Counted from the first letter of the stretch, positions 26,441-34,695 are shown. The stretch: DNA of 64,000 nt from Microbacterium immunditiarum (GCF_013409785.1 NZ_JACCBV010000001.1:1550001-1614000), one strand, 5' to 3'. Translations and numbers: made by a program. The notes: generated by a model from the sequence alone, not told the origin.

Positions 26441-27687
26441 CGTCCGGAACGCAGCGCGGCCGCCTTGTCGCGCAGCACGCGCTGCTGCACCTCGTTCGCC
26501 GTGAGGCCGGCGGCGGTGAGCAGCTCCGAGCGGGCTTCGTCGTTGCGCCCGAGCTGCGCGAGCAGCTCACCGCGCACGCTCGGCACGAGATACGAGCCGC
26601 GGAGGGCGCCGGATGCCTCGAGGGCGTCGACGATGCGCAGGGCATCGGCGGGTCCGGATGCCTTCGACACCGCCACCGCACGGTTGAGCTCGACGACGGG
26701 GCTCGGGGCGATGCGTCCGAGCACTTCGTACAGGAGCACGATCCAGTGCCAGTCCGTCTCGTCGATGCTCGGCGCGACCGCGTGGCACTGCGCGATCGCG
26801 GCCTGCAGCGCGTACGGGCCCCGTCCTCTCTGGCGGGCGGCGGCTGCGGCATCCGCCTTCTTCAGCAGCTCGATCGCGCGCGCGATCTGGCCGCGGTCCC
26901 ATCGCGACCGGTCCTGGTCGGCGAGCAGCACGGGCTGGCCCGAGCGCGTCTCGCGCGCGGCGAACCGTGACCGCTGGAACTCCATGAGCGCGACGAGCGC
27001 GAGCGGCTCGGGCTCGCGCGGCAGCAGGCCCGCGACGATGCGGCCCAGCCGAAGGGCTTCGTCGGCGAGGTCGGGGCGCACCCATCGGTCGCCCGCGGTC
27101 GCGGCGTAGCCCTCGGTGAAGACGAGGTACACGACCCCGAGCACGCCCGCGAGGCGCGCCTTCCACTCCGACGGGTCGGGCGTCTCGAACGGCACGCGCG
27201 CGGCCGCGAGCGACTTCTTCGCCCGCGTGATGCGCGCCTGCACCGTGGGGACGCTGGTCAGCAGCATCCGTGCGATCTCTTCGGTCGACAGCCCGGCGAC
27301 AATCCGCAGCGTGAGGGCGACCTGCGATTCGCGCGACAGCGCGGGGTGGCACGCCGTGAAGATGAGGCGCAGCACGTCGTCGTCGATCGGCTCCCACGAG
27401 TCGTCGGATGCCTCATCGAGCGTGTGCGCGATCGCCGCGTAACGCTCGTCGAGTCCGTCGCGCCGGCGCCACGCGTCGATCGCGCGCCGCTTCGCGACCG
27501 CCGTGAGCCACGCGCCCGGATTGTTCGGGACGCCGTGCTCGGGCCACGAGCCGAGCGCTTCGACGACGGCCTCCTGCGCGACATCCTCGGCGAGGCCGAG
27601 GTCGCCGGTCATCTTGGCCACGGATGCCACGATCCGCAGCCCCTCGATGCGCCAGACGGCCTCGACCGTGCGCCGGGTGTCGCTCAT
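26437..27687 (-). CDS. ECF42-type RNA polymerase sigma factor with C-terminal extension
   Basis: 416 residues. Sigma region 2 is seen in LGLAEDVAQEAVVEALGSW, followed by NNPGAWLTAVAKRRAIDAWR; region 4 is in IVAGLSTEEIARMLLTSVPT then VQARITRAKKSL. The remaining ~230 residues form the helical TPR-like extension (DUF6596) of group ECF42, which is needed for activity in characterised members. No anti-sigma gene is present. The neighbouring DGPF gene is the usual partner of this group. It probably transcribes the DGPF gene; the stimulus is unknown. Confidence 0.93.
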   Translation of the reverse strand: MSDTRRTVEAVWRIEGLRIVASVAKMTGDLGLAEDVAQEAVVEALGSWPEHGVPNNPGAWLTAVAKRRAIDAWRRRDGLDERYAAIAHTLDEASDDSWEPIDDDVLRLIFTACHPALSRESQVALTLRIVAGLSTEEIARMLLTSVPTVQARITRAKKSLAAARVPFETPDPSEWKARLAGVLGVVYLVFTEGYAATAGDRWVRPDLADEALRLGRIVAGLLPREPEPLALVALMEFQRSRFAARETRSGQPVLLADQDRSRWDRGQIARAIELLKKADAAAAARQRGRGPYALQAAIAQCHAVAPSIDETDWHWIVLLYEVLGRIAPSPVVELNRAVAVSKASGPADALRIVDALEASGALRGSYLVPSVRGELLAQLGRNDEARSELLTAAGLTANEVQQRVLRDKAAALRSGR

Positions 27688-27712
27688 CGTCGGTCTCTCG
27701 TCGGACGCCGGA

Positions 27713-28132
27713 TTACTCGGTTCCGAGCTCGGCGCGCCACTCCTTCTCCTTCTGGACGTACTCGTTGTCGGAGAAGTCCGCGAAGTCGGACTCGTCGGTC
27801 GCGCGGCGCACCTCGAGCTTGTTGCCCGGCGTGAGCGGTGCGCGCTTGGCCCATTCGAGAGCCTCTTCGGGGGTCGCGGTCTGGATGATCCAGAACCCGT
27901 TGAACAGCTCGTGCACCTCGCCGTAGGGGCCGTCGCTCACGATCGGCGTCTCGCCCGAGAAGTCGACCACGTAGCCGGGCTCGGGGGCCAGACCGTCGCC
28001 CGACACCATCACGCCGGCCTTGATCATGGACTCGTTGTAGGCGCCCATCGCGTTGATGACGGCCTCGAAGTCCATCTTCTCGTAGTCCTCGACGGCTTCC
28101 TGGGTCGCCCGCATGATCAGCATGTGCTTCAT
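27713..28132 (-). CDS. DGPF/YCII-related domain protein, ECF42 partner
   Basis: 139 residues. The family motif appears as SDGPYGEVHELFNGFWII (Phe of DGPF replaced by Tyr); the N-terminus KHMLIMRATQEA is the common opening. YCII-like proteins have a ferredoxin-like fold and often a His/Asp pair of unclear role. It sits 25 bp upstream of the sigma factor, on the same strand, the arrangement typical for ECF42. GAAGGAACGAAACG precedes the ATG at 28132. Confidence 0.9.
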   Translation of the reverse strand: MKHMLIMRATQEAVEDYEKMDFEAVINAMGAYNESMIKAGVMVSGDGLAPEPGYVVDFSGETPIVSDGPYGEVHELFNGFWIIQTATPEEALEWAKRAPLTPGNKLEVRRATDESDFADFSDNEYVQKEKEWRAELGTE

Positions 28133-28294
28133 CGTTTCGTTCCTTCGTTCGGTTCCCTGTGGGGAGGCCGTTCGCCTCCTCTCACTATCGCGTCGAACGG
28201 CGACATCGGGAATCGACATCGAGTTCGAAGAATTTTCGGATGCCGGGTTTCAACCCCCTTGTGAGCGTGGAATGTCCCGGCTGAGAGTGGGCGT

Positions 28295-28678
28295 ATGACT
28301 TCCGTGATGAGTGAACTGCTGCGCCTCGAGATGGCCGGGTGGGAATCGCTGTGCGACGGCTCGGGCGACGACTTCTACCGTCAGATCATGACCGACGACG
28401 GCGTCATGGTGATCGCCGATGGCACGGTGCTCGATCGTGACGCGGTCGCCGAGTCGCTGCGCGATGCGCCGGCCTGGAGCTCGTACGAGATCTCCGACGA
28501 GCGGGTTGTGACGGTGGGTCCGGATGCCGCGGCGCTGGTCTACACGGGCCACGCGTCGCGCCCCGGCGACGAGGCTCCGTTCGTGGCGGCGATGTCGAGC
28601 GTGTACGTGAAGCAGGCGGGGGAGTGGCGGCTGGCGCTGTACCAGCAGACCCCGCTCGCCCCACCTCCCGGTCGCTGA
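28295..28678 (+). CDS. NTF2-like / DUF4440-type protein
   Basis: 127 residues. The sequence MAGWESLCDGSGDDFYRQIM, then DDGVMVIADGTVLDRDAVAE, then VYVKQAGEWRLALYQQTPL fits the small NTF2-like ligand-binding fold (DUF4440). Function unknown; these proteins frequently sit beside ECF sigma factors. It is divergent from the DGPF gene and ends just inside a long inverted repeat. Confidence 0.8.
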   Translation: MTSVMSELLRLEMAGWESLCDGSGDDFYRQIMTDDGVMVIADGTVLDRDAVAESLRDAPAWSSYEISDERVVTVGPDAAALVYTGHASRPGDEAPFVAAMSSVYVKQAGEWRLALYQQTPLAPPPGR

Positions 28679-28746
28679 GCGAGCGAAGCGAGACGAAGCG
28701 CCCCCCGTGGCGGCGCTTCGTCTCGTCCCTGCGCTCCTCGCTCAGC
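28669..28746. repeat. Long intergenic inverted repeat (GCTGAGCGAGC family), terminator-like
   Basis: CGGTCGCTGAGCGAGC, AAGCGAGACGAAGCGCC is the left arm (28669-28702); the right arm GGCGCTTCGTCTCG, then GCGCTCCTCGCTCAGC (28711-28745) is nearly its reverse complement. The stem of about 30 bp overlaps the stop of the NTF2-like gene and precedes the convergent oxidase stop, so it may act as a bidirectional terminator. Other copies are scattered through the window. Confidence 0.75.
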
Positions 28747-28771
28747 ATCCGGAGTATGCGCGCTCCGCTGC

Positions 28772-30151
28772 TCAGACCGGGTGCGCGGCCGCGAACATGT
28801 CGCTCGGGTCGAACCGGCGCTTCAGTTCGCGAAGGCGCTCAATGGCGATCCCGAAGCCGGCGTCGCGATCGACTCCGCCGCCGTCGATGAAGGTGAGCAC
28901 GAGGCTGTCGGCCCGCCAGGGCGCGAACATGGCGATGCCGGTCTGCACCGCGGCATCCGCGCCCGCCATCGCCTCGGGAACCGGCACCATCGCGAGCGTG
29001 TGCGCGAGGTAGGCGCCGTCGACCGATCCCACGGCTCCCGCGTGCGCCGGGCGCTGCGCGATCGCTCCGCCGAGGTGGCGCAGCTCGGTCATGAAGAGCC
29101 CGGGCACGTCGGCGGCCGCGAGGAAGGCCCCGACGGCGTCGGCGGGCAGGTCCGCGAGCACCGAGTGCACCGAGGCGGCGGGTGTCGGTCCAGGCGGGTC
29201 CATGTGGACGGCGACGAGTTCGGGCGACGGGATCCGCGTGAAGGTGTCGATCTCGGGTGCGAGAGCGCGGAGGGGTTCGAGAAGGGCGGATGCCGCAGCA
29301 TCCGTCTCGAGGATCGCCCCGTCGATCACCACGACCGAGCGTCCGGACAGGAACGGCGGAAGGTCGGGCATGGGCGGGAAGTTGATCACGCGCAGCGTCG
29401 TCGTCGCCGACTCGGGTGCGGTGGCGGTCCACGCCGCCCAGGCGTGCGAGACCTCGGCCGCGCGGGCGGCGTCCCAAAGCATCATGCCCGCGAACACGTC
29501 GGCGTACGGCAGCAGGTCGATCTCGAGCGAGACGACGACACCGAAAGCGCCGGCGCCGCCGCGCACCGCCCAGAAGAGGTCCGGGTCTTCATTCGCGCTC
29601 GCCCGCACGAGACGGCCGTCGGCGGTGACGAGCTGCACGGAACGCACCGCATTCACCGCGAGCCCGTGAGTGCGGGCGTAGAACGACAGCCCGCCGTTGA
29701 GCGCGTATCCGGCGACCGAGACGTCGCCCGCGCTGCCGTGGAGAGCGGTGAGGCCGTGCGGCGCCGCCGCTTCGAGCACGTCGTTCCACTGCGATCCGCC
29801 CAGCACGCGCGCGGTGCGGGTGTCGGCGTCGACGGTGACCCCGCGCAGGCCCGCGAGTGAGAGGAGCACGACATCGGAGAGGTCGGTGTCGGCGAGGGGT
29901 CCGGCGGCGTGCCCGGTCGACTGGGGTGCGACGCGGAGTCCGGATGCCGCGACCGCGCGCACCGCCTCGACGACCTCTTCGGCGGTCTCAGGCCGCACGA
30001 TCGCGAGCGGGCGCTGGTCGAACGCCACGTTCCACGGGATGCGGGCGTGGTCGTAGCCGGGGTCGTCGGCGACGATGACGCGATCGCCGAGCGTGCGCTT
30101 GAGCGCGGCGACGCGTTCGTCCGTCGTGAGGGTCGTATCGAAGACGGTCAT
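28772..30151 (-). CDS. FAD-binding oxidoreductase, berberine-bridge/PCMH type
   Basis: 459 residues. The FAD-binding PCMH domain is seen in RPETAEEVVEAVRAVAASGL, APQSTGHAAGPL (His for flavin attachment) and SAGDVSVAGYALNGGLSFY; then RGGAGAFGVVVSLEIDLLP. The second covalent-flavin Cys of berberine-bridge enzymes is absent (SAGDVSVAG), so attachment, if any, is through one residue. The C-terminus (RLRELKRRFDPSDMF) is the BBE-type tail. Substrate unknown. It is divergent from a LuxR regulator with a striking palindrome between them. Confidence 0.88.
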   Translation of the reverse strand: MTVFDTTLTTDERVAALKRTLGDRVIVADDPGYDHARIPWNVAFDQRPLAIVRPETAEEVVEAVRAVAASGLRVAPQSTGHAAGPLADTDLSDVVLLSLAGLRGVTVDADTRTARVLGGSQWNDVLEAAAPHGLTALHGSAGDVSVAGYALNGGLSFYARTHGLAVNAVRSVQLVTADGRLVRASANEDPDLFWAVRGGAGAFGVVVSLEIDLLPYADVFAGMMLWDAARAAEVSHAWAAWTATAPESATTTLRVINFPPMPDLPPFLSGRSVVVIDGAILETDAAASALLEPLRALAPEIDTFTRIPSPELVAVHMDPPGPTPAASVHSVLADLPADAVGAFLAAADVPGLFMTELRHLGGAIAQRPAHAGAVGSVDGAYLAHTLAMVPVPEAMAGADAAVQTGIAMFAPWRADSLVLTFIDGGGVDRDAGFGIAIERLRELKRRFDPSDMFAAAHPV

Positions 30152-30210
30152 CTGTTCTCCTGGTTCTCATGAATGGCCTCCGCCAGCATGGCGGTCCCGG
30201 CGTCGCCAGG

Positions 30211-30258
30211 CCATCCCAGGTCGAGAGGGATTACGGCTCTCCCAGATACCTGGGATGG
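30211..30258. promoter_or_regulatory. Perfect 11-bp inverted repeat between oxidase and LuxR genes
   Basis: CCATCCCAGGT (30211-30221) and ACCTGGGATGG (30248-30258) are exact reverse complements separated by 26 bp. Within the spacer GAGAG (30223-30227) and CTCTC (30238-30242) pair again. It lies 33 bp before the LuxR start and 59 bp before the oxidase start, so it is a likely operator for both, or a hairpin in the luxR leader. Confidence 0.6.
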
Positions 30259-30291
30259 CGGCGCGCCGGCAGGGGGGAGCACACTGGTGGC

Positions 30292-31425
30292 ATGACTTCG
30301 GCGCTGGCGATCGGTCGAGCGCGCAGCGACATCGATGTGATCTCGCGCGCCGGACTGCCGTTGCACCACTTCATGGACGAGGCGGCCGCGGCATTGCAGA
30401 GCGCCGTCCCGTTCGTCGCGGCATGCGTGTCGACGATCGACCCGGCCACGACGATGGTCTCCAGCTCGCGCAAGATCGGCGAGCTCGATGGCCGCAACGA
30501 GCAGGACCTCAGGTGGTCGCAGATCGAGTATGGCAGCGACGACCCGACCTCGATCACAGCCATCGTGGCGGCCGGACAGATCGCGGTCGGCGTGCAGCGC
30601 GTCACGCACGGCGTGCTCGATCGGTCGGTCCGCATGTCCGAGCTCATCGTGCCGCACTTCGACTTCCGCGACGAGGCTCGCGCCGTGTTCTCCGACCGCA
30701 ACGGCGCGTGGGGGCACATCTCCCTGTTCCGCGGCGACGACGATCCCGCGTTCGCGGTGGAGGAGCTCGACCTCCTCGCGGCGGTGGCTCCCGCGTTCAC
30801 GCGCGGCATCCGCACCGGACTGCTCGCACAGTCGAGCCGAACGGATGCCGCGACCGACGCCGGGCCGGCCGTGATGGTCTTCGACGCGCAGGACCGCATC
30901 GTGCAATCGACGCCCGGCGCGCAGGCTCATCTCGCGCAGATGTCATCCGTGCCGGGGATGGGGGATCCGCTGACATCGGTGCAGGCGCTCGTGAGCGGCG
31001 CGCGTCGCTTCGCTCGCGGAGAGATCGAACGGATGCCGCGCATCCGCGCCCGCACCTACGACGGCGTGTGGGTCGTGCTGCACGCCTCGCCGCTGGGCGG
31101 TGCCGGCGATCGCGCCGGCGATGTGGTCGTGACGATCGAAGAGGCGCGTCCGCAGGAGGTGATCGACATCGTGGCGGCGGCGTTCGGCCTCACCGCGCGC
31201 GAGCGCGATGTCGTCGCGATCGTGCTGCGAGGTGCCGACACTCGTGAGATCGCCGCCGAGCTTCACCTCTCGCCCTACACGGTGCAGGACCACCTCAAGT
31301 CGATCTTCGACAAGGCCGGGGTGGCCAGTCGGCGCGAGCTCGTCGCGCGCGTCTACTTCGACCAGTACCTGCCGCGCCGGGGCGAGGGCATCGGCCCGAG
31401 CGGGTGGTACGCGGGCGGCGGCTGA
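30292..31425 (+). CDS. LuxR family transcriptional regulator with GAF/PAS-like N-terminal region
   Basis: 377 residues. The first ~280 residues are a sensor region without a recognised exact family (AACVSTIDPATTMVSSS and VMVFDAQDRIVQSTP are PAS/GAF-like). The C-terminal HTH is LTARERDVVAIVLRGADTRE then LSPYTVQDHLKSIFDKAGV. The tail YLPRRGEGIGPSGWYAGGG is Gly-rich. It probably senses a ligand and controls the divergent FAD oxidase through the inverted repeat. The ATG at 30292 has a GGGGGGAG purine tract 13 bases upstream. Confidence 0.9.
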   Translation: MTSALAIGRARSDIDVISRAGLPLHHFMDEAAAALQSAVPFVAACVSTIDPATTMVSSSRKIGELDGRNEQDLRWSQIEYGSDDPTSITAIVAAGQIAVGVQRVTHGVLDRSVRMSELIVPHFDFRDEARAVFSDRNGAWGHISLFRGDDDPAFAVEELDLLAAVAPAFTRGIRTGLLAQSSRTDAATDAGPAVMVFDAQDRIVQSTPGAQAHLAQMSSVPGMGDPLTSVQALVSGARRFARGEIERMPRIRARTYDGVWVVLHASPLGGAGDRAGDVVVTIEEARPQEVIDIVAAAFGLTARERDVVAIVLRGADTREIAAELHLSPYTVQDHLKSIFDKAGVASRRELVARVYFDQYLPRRGEGIGPSGWYAGGG

Positions 31426-31429
31426 GCGA

Positions 31430-31483
31430 GCGGCCGCGCCGCGACCCCGGACGCTGAGCGAGCCGGAGGCGAGACGAAGCGCC
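31430..31483. repeat. Intergenic repeat (GCTGAGCGAGC family), two copies
   Basis: GCTGAGCGAGC occurs at 31431-31441 and again inside ACGCTGAGCGAGCC, GGAGGCGAGACGAAGCGC (31451-31482). Both are in the same orientation, so they form no stem together. They lie between the LuxR and erm stops. Confidence 0.6.
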
Positions 31484-31494
31484 CGCCCCGCTCA

Positions 31495-32268
31495 TCAGCC
31501 ACTGACCCCGCGCCACAGCGCCGCCCACTGCTCCGGCCGCAGGTCACGCGGGAGGCTGCATCCGTCGATGTCCGCGCCGCGCACCGCGGCTCGCGCCTGC
31601 CCGCGCGTCACGCGGGCGCGCTGCTGCACGAGAGCGACGAGCCCGTTGCCGCGGCCGGTGAACATGTCACGCACGAACCGCTCATACGCCGCCCGATCCC
31701 GCGGATCGACGAGCGGGGACCCCCGCCGCGTGATGCCGATGATGCCGCCGTCGACGCTCGGCACAGGACGGAAATGCCGCGCCGGCACCCGTCCGTGCAG
31801 CCGGAACTCGAACCACGGAGCGGCCTGCGCGCTCATCATGCTGCCGCCGCCGACGCCGGCGCGCTTGCGCGCGACCTCCCATTGGGTGAGGAGGATCGCG
31901 TGGCGCCAGGACCGGCGCGTCAGCATCCGTCTCATGATCGGCGTCGTGAGGTGGTACGGCACGTTGCCGACCACGACGGGGTGATCGAGCGGATGCCGCA
32001 GCGCATCCGCGTGCTGGATGCGGACGTCCGGCAGCCGGCGCCTCAGCGTGCGCACGCGATGCTCGTCGATGTCGATCGCGACGAGGGGCCGCCCGAGGCG
32101 GGCGAGCGGTGTGGTGAGGTCGCCGTCTCCCGCGCCGATCTCGAGGATCGTGCCCTCGGTGGACGCGACGAGGTCGACGATCGCGCGGATCGTCGGGCGA
32201 TGGATGAGGAAGTTCTGGCCGAGCTCGTGTCGGCCGCCGTTCGCGGAACGGCGAGGGTGGGTTCGCAT
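31495..32268 (-). CDS. erm: 23S rRNA (adenine-N6) methyltransferase, Erm family
   Basis: 257 residues. RHELGQNFLIHR is the Erm/KsgA N-terminal signature; the SAM site is ILEIGAGDGDLT and the catalytic motif is GNVPYHLTTPI. It methylates A2058 of 23S rRNA, giving macrolide-lincosamide-streptogramin B resistance. The start at 32268 follows a GGAG ribosome site that lies inside a hairpin. The 206-base leader holds a 24-codon peptide and three possible stems, strong signs of macrolide-inducible translation. Chromosomal erm genes are known in Microbacterium and relatives. Confidence 0.93.
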   Translation of the reverse strand: MRTHPRRSANGGRHELGQNFLIHRPTIRAIVDLVASTEGTILEIGAGDGDLTTPLARLGRPLVAIDIDEHRVRTLRRRLPDVRIQHADALRHPLDHPVVVGNVPYHLTTPIMRRMLTRRSWRHAILLTQWEVARKRAGVGGGSMMSAQAAPWFEFRLHGRVPARHFRPVPSVDGGIIGITRRGSPLVDPRDRAAYERFVRDMFTGRGNGLVALVQQRARVTRGQARAAVRGADIDGCSLPRDLRPEQWAALWRGVSG

Positions 32269-32273
32269 TGAGC

Positions 32274-32402
32274 GCTCCAAGGAGAAGGGTTGGAGCACCC
32301 CGATGCGGCGTCTGCCGAGAACCGGCGGAGGTGGGACGCGCGCCCGGGGTGCGAGGACTCCCGGATGACGGCGCTTACGCGAAGATCTGCGAGGGCGCCG
32401 TC
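32274..32402 (-). promoter_or_regulatory. erm translational attenuator (competing hairpins)
   Basis: Three perfect stems are readable in the leader. (1) GACGGCGC (32395-32402 in mRNA sense, overlapping the leader stop) pairs with GCGCCGTC (32367-32374). (2) GCACCCCG (32345-32352) pairs with CGGGGTGC (32295-32302). (3) GCTCCAA (32290-32296) pairs with TTGGAGC (32274-32280), which contains the erm Shine-Dalgarno. Stems 2 and 3 share bases at 32295-32296 and adjacent sequence, so forming one disfavours the other. A second GACGGCG inside the leader peptide gene can also pair with GCGCCGTC. Confidence 0.7.
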
Positions 32403-32475
32403 AGGCGCGGCGGTCGCGGATGTAGAAGTCGCACGCCGTCGTCAGCGCGCTCTTGATCATTCCCACGCGTGCCAT
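32401..32475 (-). CDS. erm leader peptide (24 aa)
   Basis: ATG to TGA, 24 residues, beginning MARVGMIKSALTTACDF and ending YIRDRRA. The Arg-Asp-Arg near the end fits the +X+ motif at which macrolide-bound ribosomes are known to stall. It lies 132 bases upstream of the erm start, and its stop codon falls in the first arm of the first leader hairpin. No strong ribosome site is visible before the ATG. No promoter was identified with confidence. Confidence 0.6.
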   Translation of the reverse strand: MARVGMIKSALTTACDFYIRDRRA

Positions 32476-32524
32476 GGTACCCGAGCTCTCACTACCCGGT
32501 CGCTGAGCTTGTCGGAGCGCGGTG

Positions 32525-33109
32525 CTACGCCGACCCGCTCCACGGCGCCGGGACGATCACCCACACGACACTCGCCGGCTTCCCGCCGTCGACGTACCAC
32601 GTGTGCGGCTCGCGCCCCGGGAAGGTCAGCGCATCGCCGGCGCCGAGCGTCACCGTCCGGTCCGAGAACCGCATCACGACCGTCCCCTTCACAACGTGCA
32701 GCACCTCGACGTCGCAGTTGATCGTGTAGAGCTCCTTGCCGCCGTGCGCGTCGGGCTCGAGCTCCGACCGCAGCAGCTGCACGCGGTGCTCGCTGCGCGG
32801 TGACATGAGCCGCTCCTCGGCGTGCACACCGCCGAGGTTGATGCGCGGCGCGTCGTCGTACGACACGCGCTGGATCTCGGGCTCCGCGAAGAGCGACCCG
32901 ATCGGCAGCGACAGCACCTGGCACAGCTGCACGAGCGTCGCGACGCTGGGGGAGGTCTCGTCGCGCTCGACGCGACTGAGGAAACCCTTCGACAGGCCGG
33001 TGGTCTCGGCGAGTCGGCCGAGCGAGAGGCCTTGGCCCGTGCGTGCCGCGCGCAGGCGGGCTCCGATCGGGGTGGCGTTGGCGTCGGCATCCGGATGAAT
33101 CGCGCGCAT
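32525..33109 (-). CDS. XRE family regulator with C-terminal cupin domain
   Basis: 194 residues. The HTH is LSLGRLAETTGLSKGFLSRV, then ERDETSPSVATLVQLCQVL; the cupin covers about 110-190 (YTINCDVEVLHVVKGTVVMR, GAGDALTFPGREPHTWYVD). Such regulators sense a small molecule through the cupin. AGGGAGAG precedes the ATG. It is divergent from the agmatinase gene, with 96 bp between, and most likely controls the ureohydrolase-permease-cyclase cluster. Confidence 0.9.
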   Translation of the reverse strand: MRAIHPDADANATPIGARLRAARTGQGLSLGRLAETTGLSKGFLSRVERDETSPSVATLVQLCQVLSLPIGSLFAEPEIQRVSYDDAPRINLGGVHAEERLMSPRSEHRVQLLRSELEPDAHGGKELYTINCDVEVLHVVKGTVVMRFSDRTVTLGAGDALTFPGREPHTWYVDGGKPASVVWVIVPAPWSGSA

Positions 33110-33124
33110 GTCTCTCCCTCGAAA

Positions 33125-33158
33125 GCCCGCGGCTCTTGACGCGGATGCGACCGCGGGC
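33125..33158. promoter_or_regulatory. Inverted repeat and promoter between XRE and agmatinase genes
   Basis: GCCCGCGG (33125-33132) and CCGCGGGC (33151-33158) are perfect reverse complements 18 bp apart. A TTGACG at 33136-33141 with TACCGT at 33160-33165 (18-bp gap) is a plausible promoter toward agmatinase; the repeat surrounds the -35. Operator of the XRE protein is the simplest reading. Confidence 0.5.
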
Positions 33159-33205
33159 GTACCGTGGCCGCAACGTTGCTCACAGAGTATCGAAAGTTGT
33201 CAAAT

Positions 33206-34159
33206 ATGCAACCCTCCGGAACGCCGGAGCCGCGCGGCCCGGTCGACGCGAGCGTCGTGCCGCGGTTCGCGGGCATTGCGACGTTCGCGCGCCTGCCGCG
33301 GCTCGACGAGGTCGAGAAGGCGGATGTCGCGATCGTCGGCGTCCCGTTCGACAGCGGTGTCAGTTACCGTCCCGGTGCGCGCTTCGGCCCGGCGCACGTG
33401 CGCGAGGCGTCGCGTCTGCTGCGTCCGTACAACCCCGCGCAGGAGGTGTTCCCGTTCGGCGCACAGCAGGTCGCCGACGCCGGAGACATCGCCGCGAACC
33501 CCTTCGACATCGCGGCCGCGGTCGCCGAGATCGAGGCCGGTGCGCGTGAGCTGCGGAGCCGCGCCGACCGCCTCGTCGCGATCGGCGGTGACCACACGAT
33601 CGCCCTGCCGCTGCTGCGCGAGGTGACCTCGGTGCACGGTCCGGTCGCGGTGCTGCACTTCGACGCGCACCTCGACACGTGGGACACGTACTTCGGTGCC
33701 CCGACCACCCACGGCACGCCGTTCCGTCGCGCGTCGGAGGAGGGGCTCATCGACCTCACCGCGAGCATGCACGTCGGCATCCGCGGCCCCCTCTACGCGA
33801 AGAGCGACCTCGAAGACGACGCGCGCCTCGGCTTCGCGATCGTCACGAGCGAGTACGTCGAGGAGCACGGCGTGCCGTCGGCGGTCGACCGCATCCGCGC
33901 CCGCGTCGGCGACAAGCCGCTCTACATCTCGATCGACATCGACGTGCTCGATCCCGCGCACGCGCCGGGAACGGGAACGCCCGAGGCGGGCGGGCTCACG
34001 AGTCGTGAGCTGTTGCGGATGCTCCGTGCCCTCACCGATCTGCGCATCGTCGGCGCCGACGTGGTCGAGGTCGCGCCCGCGTACGACCACGCGCAGCTCA
34101 CGGCGGTCGCGGCGAGCCATGTCGTGTACGAGCTGCTGAGTGCGATGGCGCCGCGGTAG
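33206..34159 (+). CDS. speB: Agmatinase-like ureohydrolase
   Basis: 317 residues. All manganese-ligand motifs are present: [25 protein letters not shown] and [31 protein letters not shown] matches agmatinases more than arginases. It would hydrolyse a guanidino compound to urea plus amine; agmatine, guanidinobutyrate and guanidinopropionate are all possible. The start is the ATG of MQPSGTPE; no Shine-Dalgarno is evident, so the mRNA may be leaderless or nearly so. First gene of the cluster. Confidence 0.9.
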   Translation: MQPSGTPEPRGPVDASVVPRFAGIATFARLPRLDEVEKADVAIVGVPFDSGVSYRPGARFGPAHVREASRLLRPYNPAQEVFPFGAQQVADAGDIAANPFDIAAAVAEIEAGARELRSRADRLVAIGGDHTIALPLLREVTSVHGPVAVLHFDAHLDTWDTYFGAPTTHGTPFRRASEEGLIDLTASMHVGIRGPLYAKSDLEDDARLGFAIVTSEYVEEHGVPSAVDRIRARVGDKPLYISIDIDVLDPAHAPGTGTPEAGGLTSRELLRMLRALTDLRIVGADVVEVAPAYDHAQLTAVAASHVVYELLSAMAPR

Positions 34160-34206
34160 GCGCATCCGCTGATTCGTCTTCGGAATCGTCTTCAAAGGAG
34201 AAGCAC

Positions 34207-34596
34207 ATGACGACACCCGACCCCGCGGCCGTCGAAGCCGCCGCTGCCGCGATCGTCGACGCGTTCGCCGCGACCGACGCCGAGCGGTACTTCGCGGCGT
34301 TCTCGCCGGATGCGACGTTCGTGTTCCATCCCGAGCCGCGACGCCTCGAGAACCGAGGTGAGTACGAGCGCCTGTGGGAGGGGTGGGTCGCCGACGGCTG
34401 GCGTGTGACGTCGTGCACGTCGAGCGACGCGCGCGTGCAGGTGTTCGACGGCGGCGCGATCTTCTCGCACACCGTCGACACGTCGGTCGAGACATCCGAC
34501 GCCCCCGAGTCGTATCGCGAGAGGGAGACGATCGTGTTCGTCGTCGACGGCGACGAGCTGGTTGCCGTGCACGAGCACCTGTCGCCCTTCGCCTAA
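34207..34596 (+). CDS. NTF2-like / DUF4440-type protein in ureohydrolase cluster
   Basis: 129 residues. The pattern AAAAIVDAFAATDAERYFAA, then FSPDATFVFHPEPRRLENRG, then YRERETIVFVVDGDELVAVH is an NTF2-like fold. AAAGGAGAAGC gives a good ribosome site. It lies 47 bp after the ureohydrolase. A small ligand-binding or isomerase role in the same pathway is possible; no catalytic residues can be assigned. Confidence 0.8.
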   Translation: MTTPDPAAVEAAAAAIVDAFAATDAERYFAAFSPDATFVFHPEPRRLENRGEYERLWEGWVADGWRVTSCTSSDARVQVFDGGAIFSHTVDTSVETSDAPESYRERETIVFVVDGDELVAVHEHLSPFA

Positions 34597-34601
34597 CCGC
34601 C

Positions 34602-34644
34602 CCGTCGCTGAGCCCCCACCCCGGTCGCTGAGCCTGTCGAAGCG
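34602..34644. repeat. Intergenic repeat, GTCGCTGAGCCTGTCGAAGCG type, two copies
   Basis: CCGTCGCTGAGC (34602-34613) is followed by CCCGGTCGCTGAGCCTGTCG then AAGCG (34620-34644). The second is the form widespread between genes in Microbacteriaceae and relatives. It sits between the NTF2-like and permease genes. A partial copy is also at 32495-32520 (CCCGGTCGCTGAGCTTGTCG), near the erm leader. Confidence 0.7.
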
Positions 34645-34695
34645 TCGCCCCACAACTCAACCCCCCGACAACCCGAACCCGAAGGAGCCCCAACG

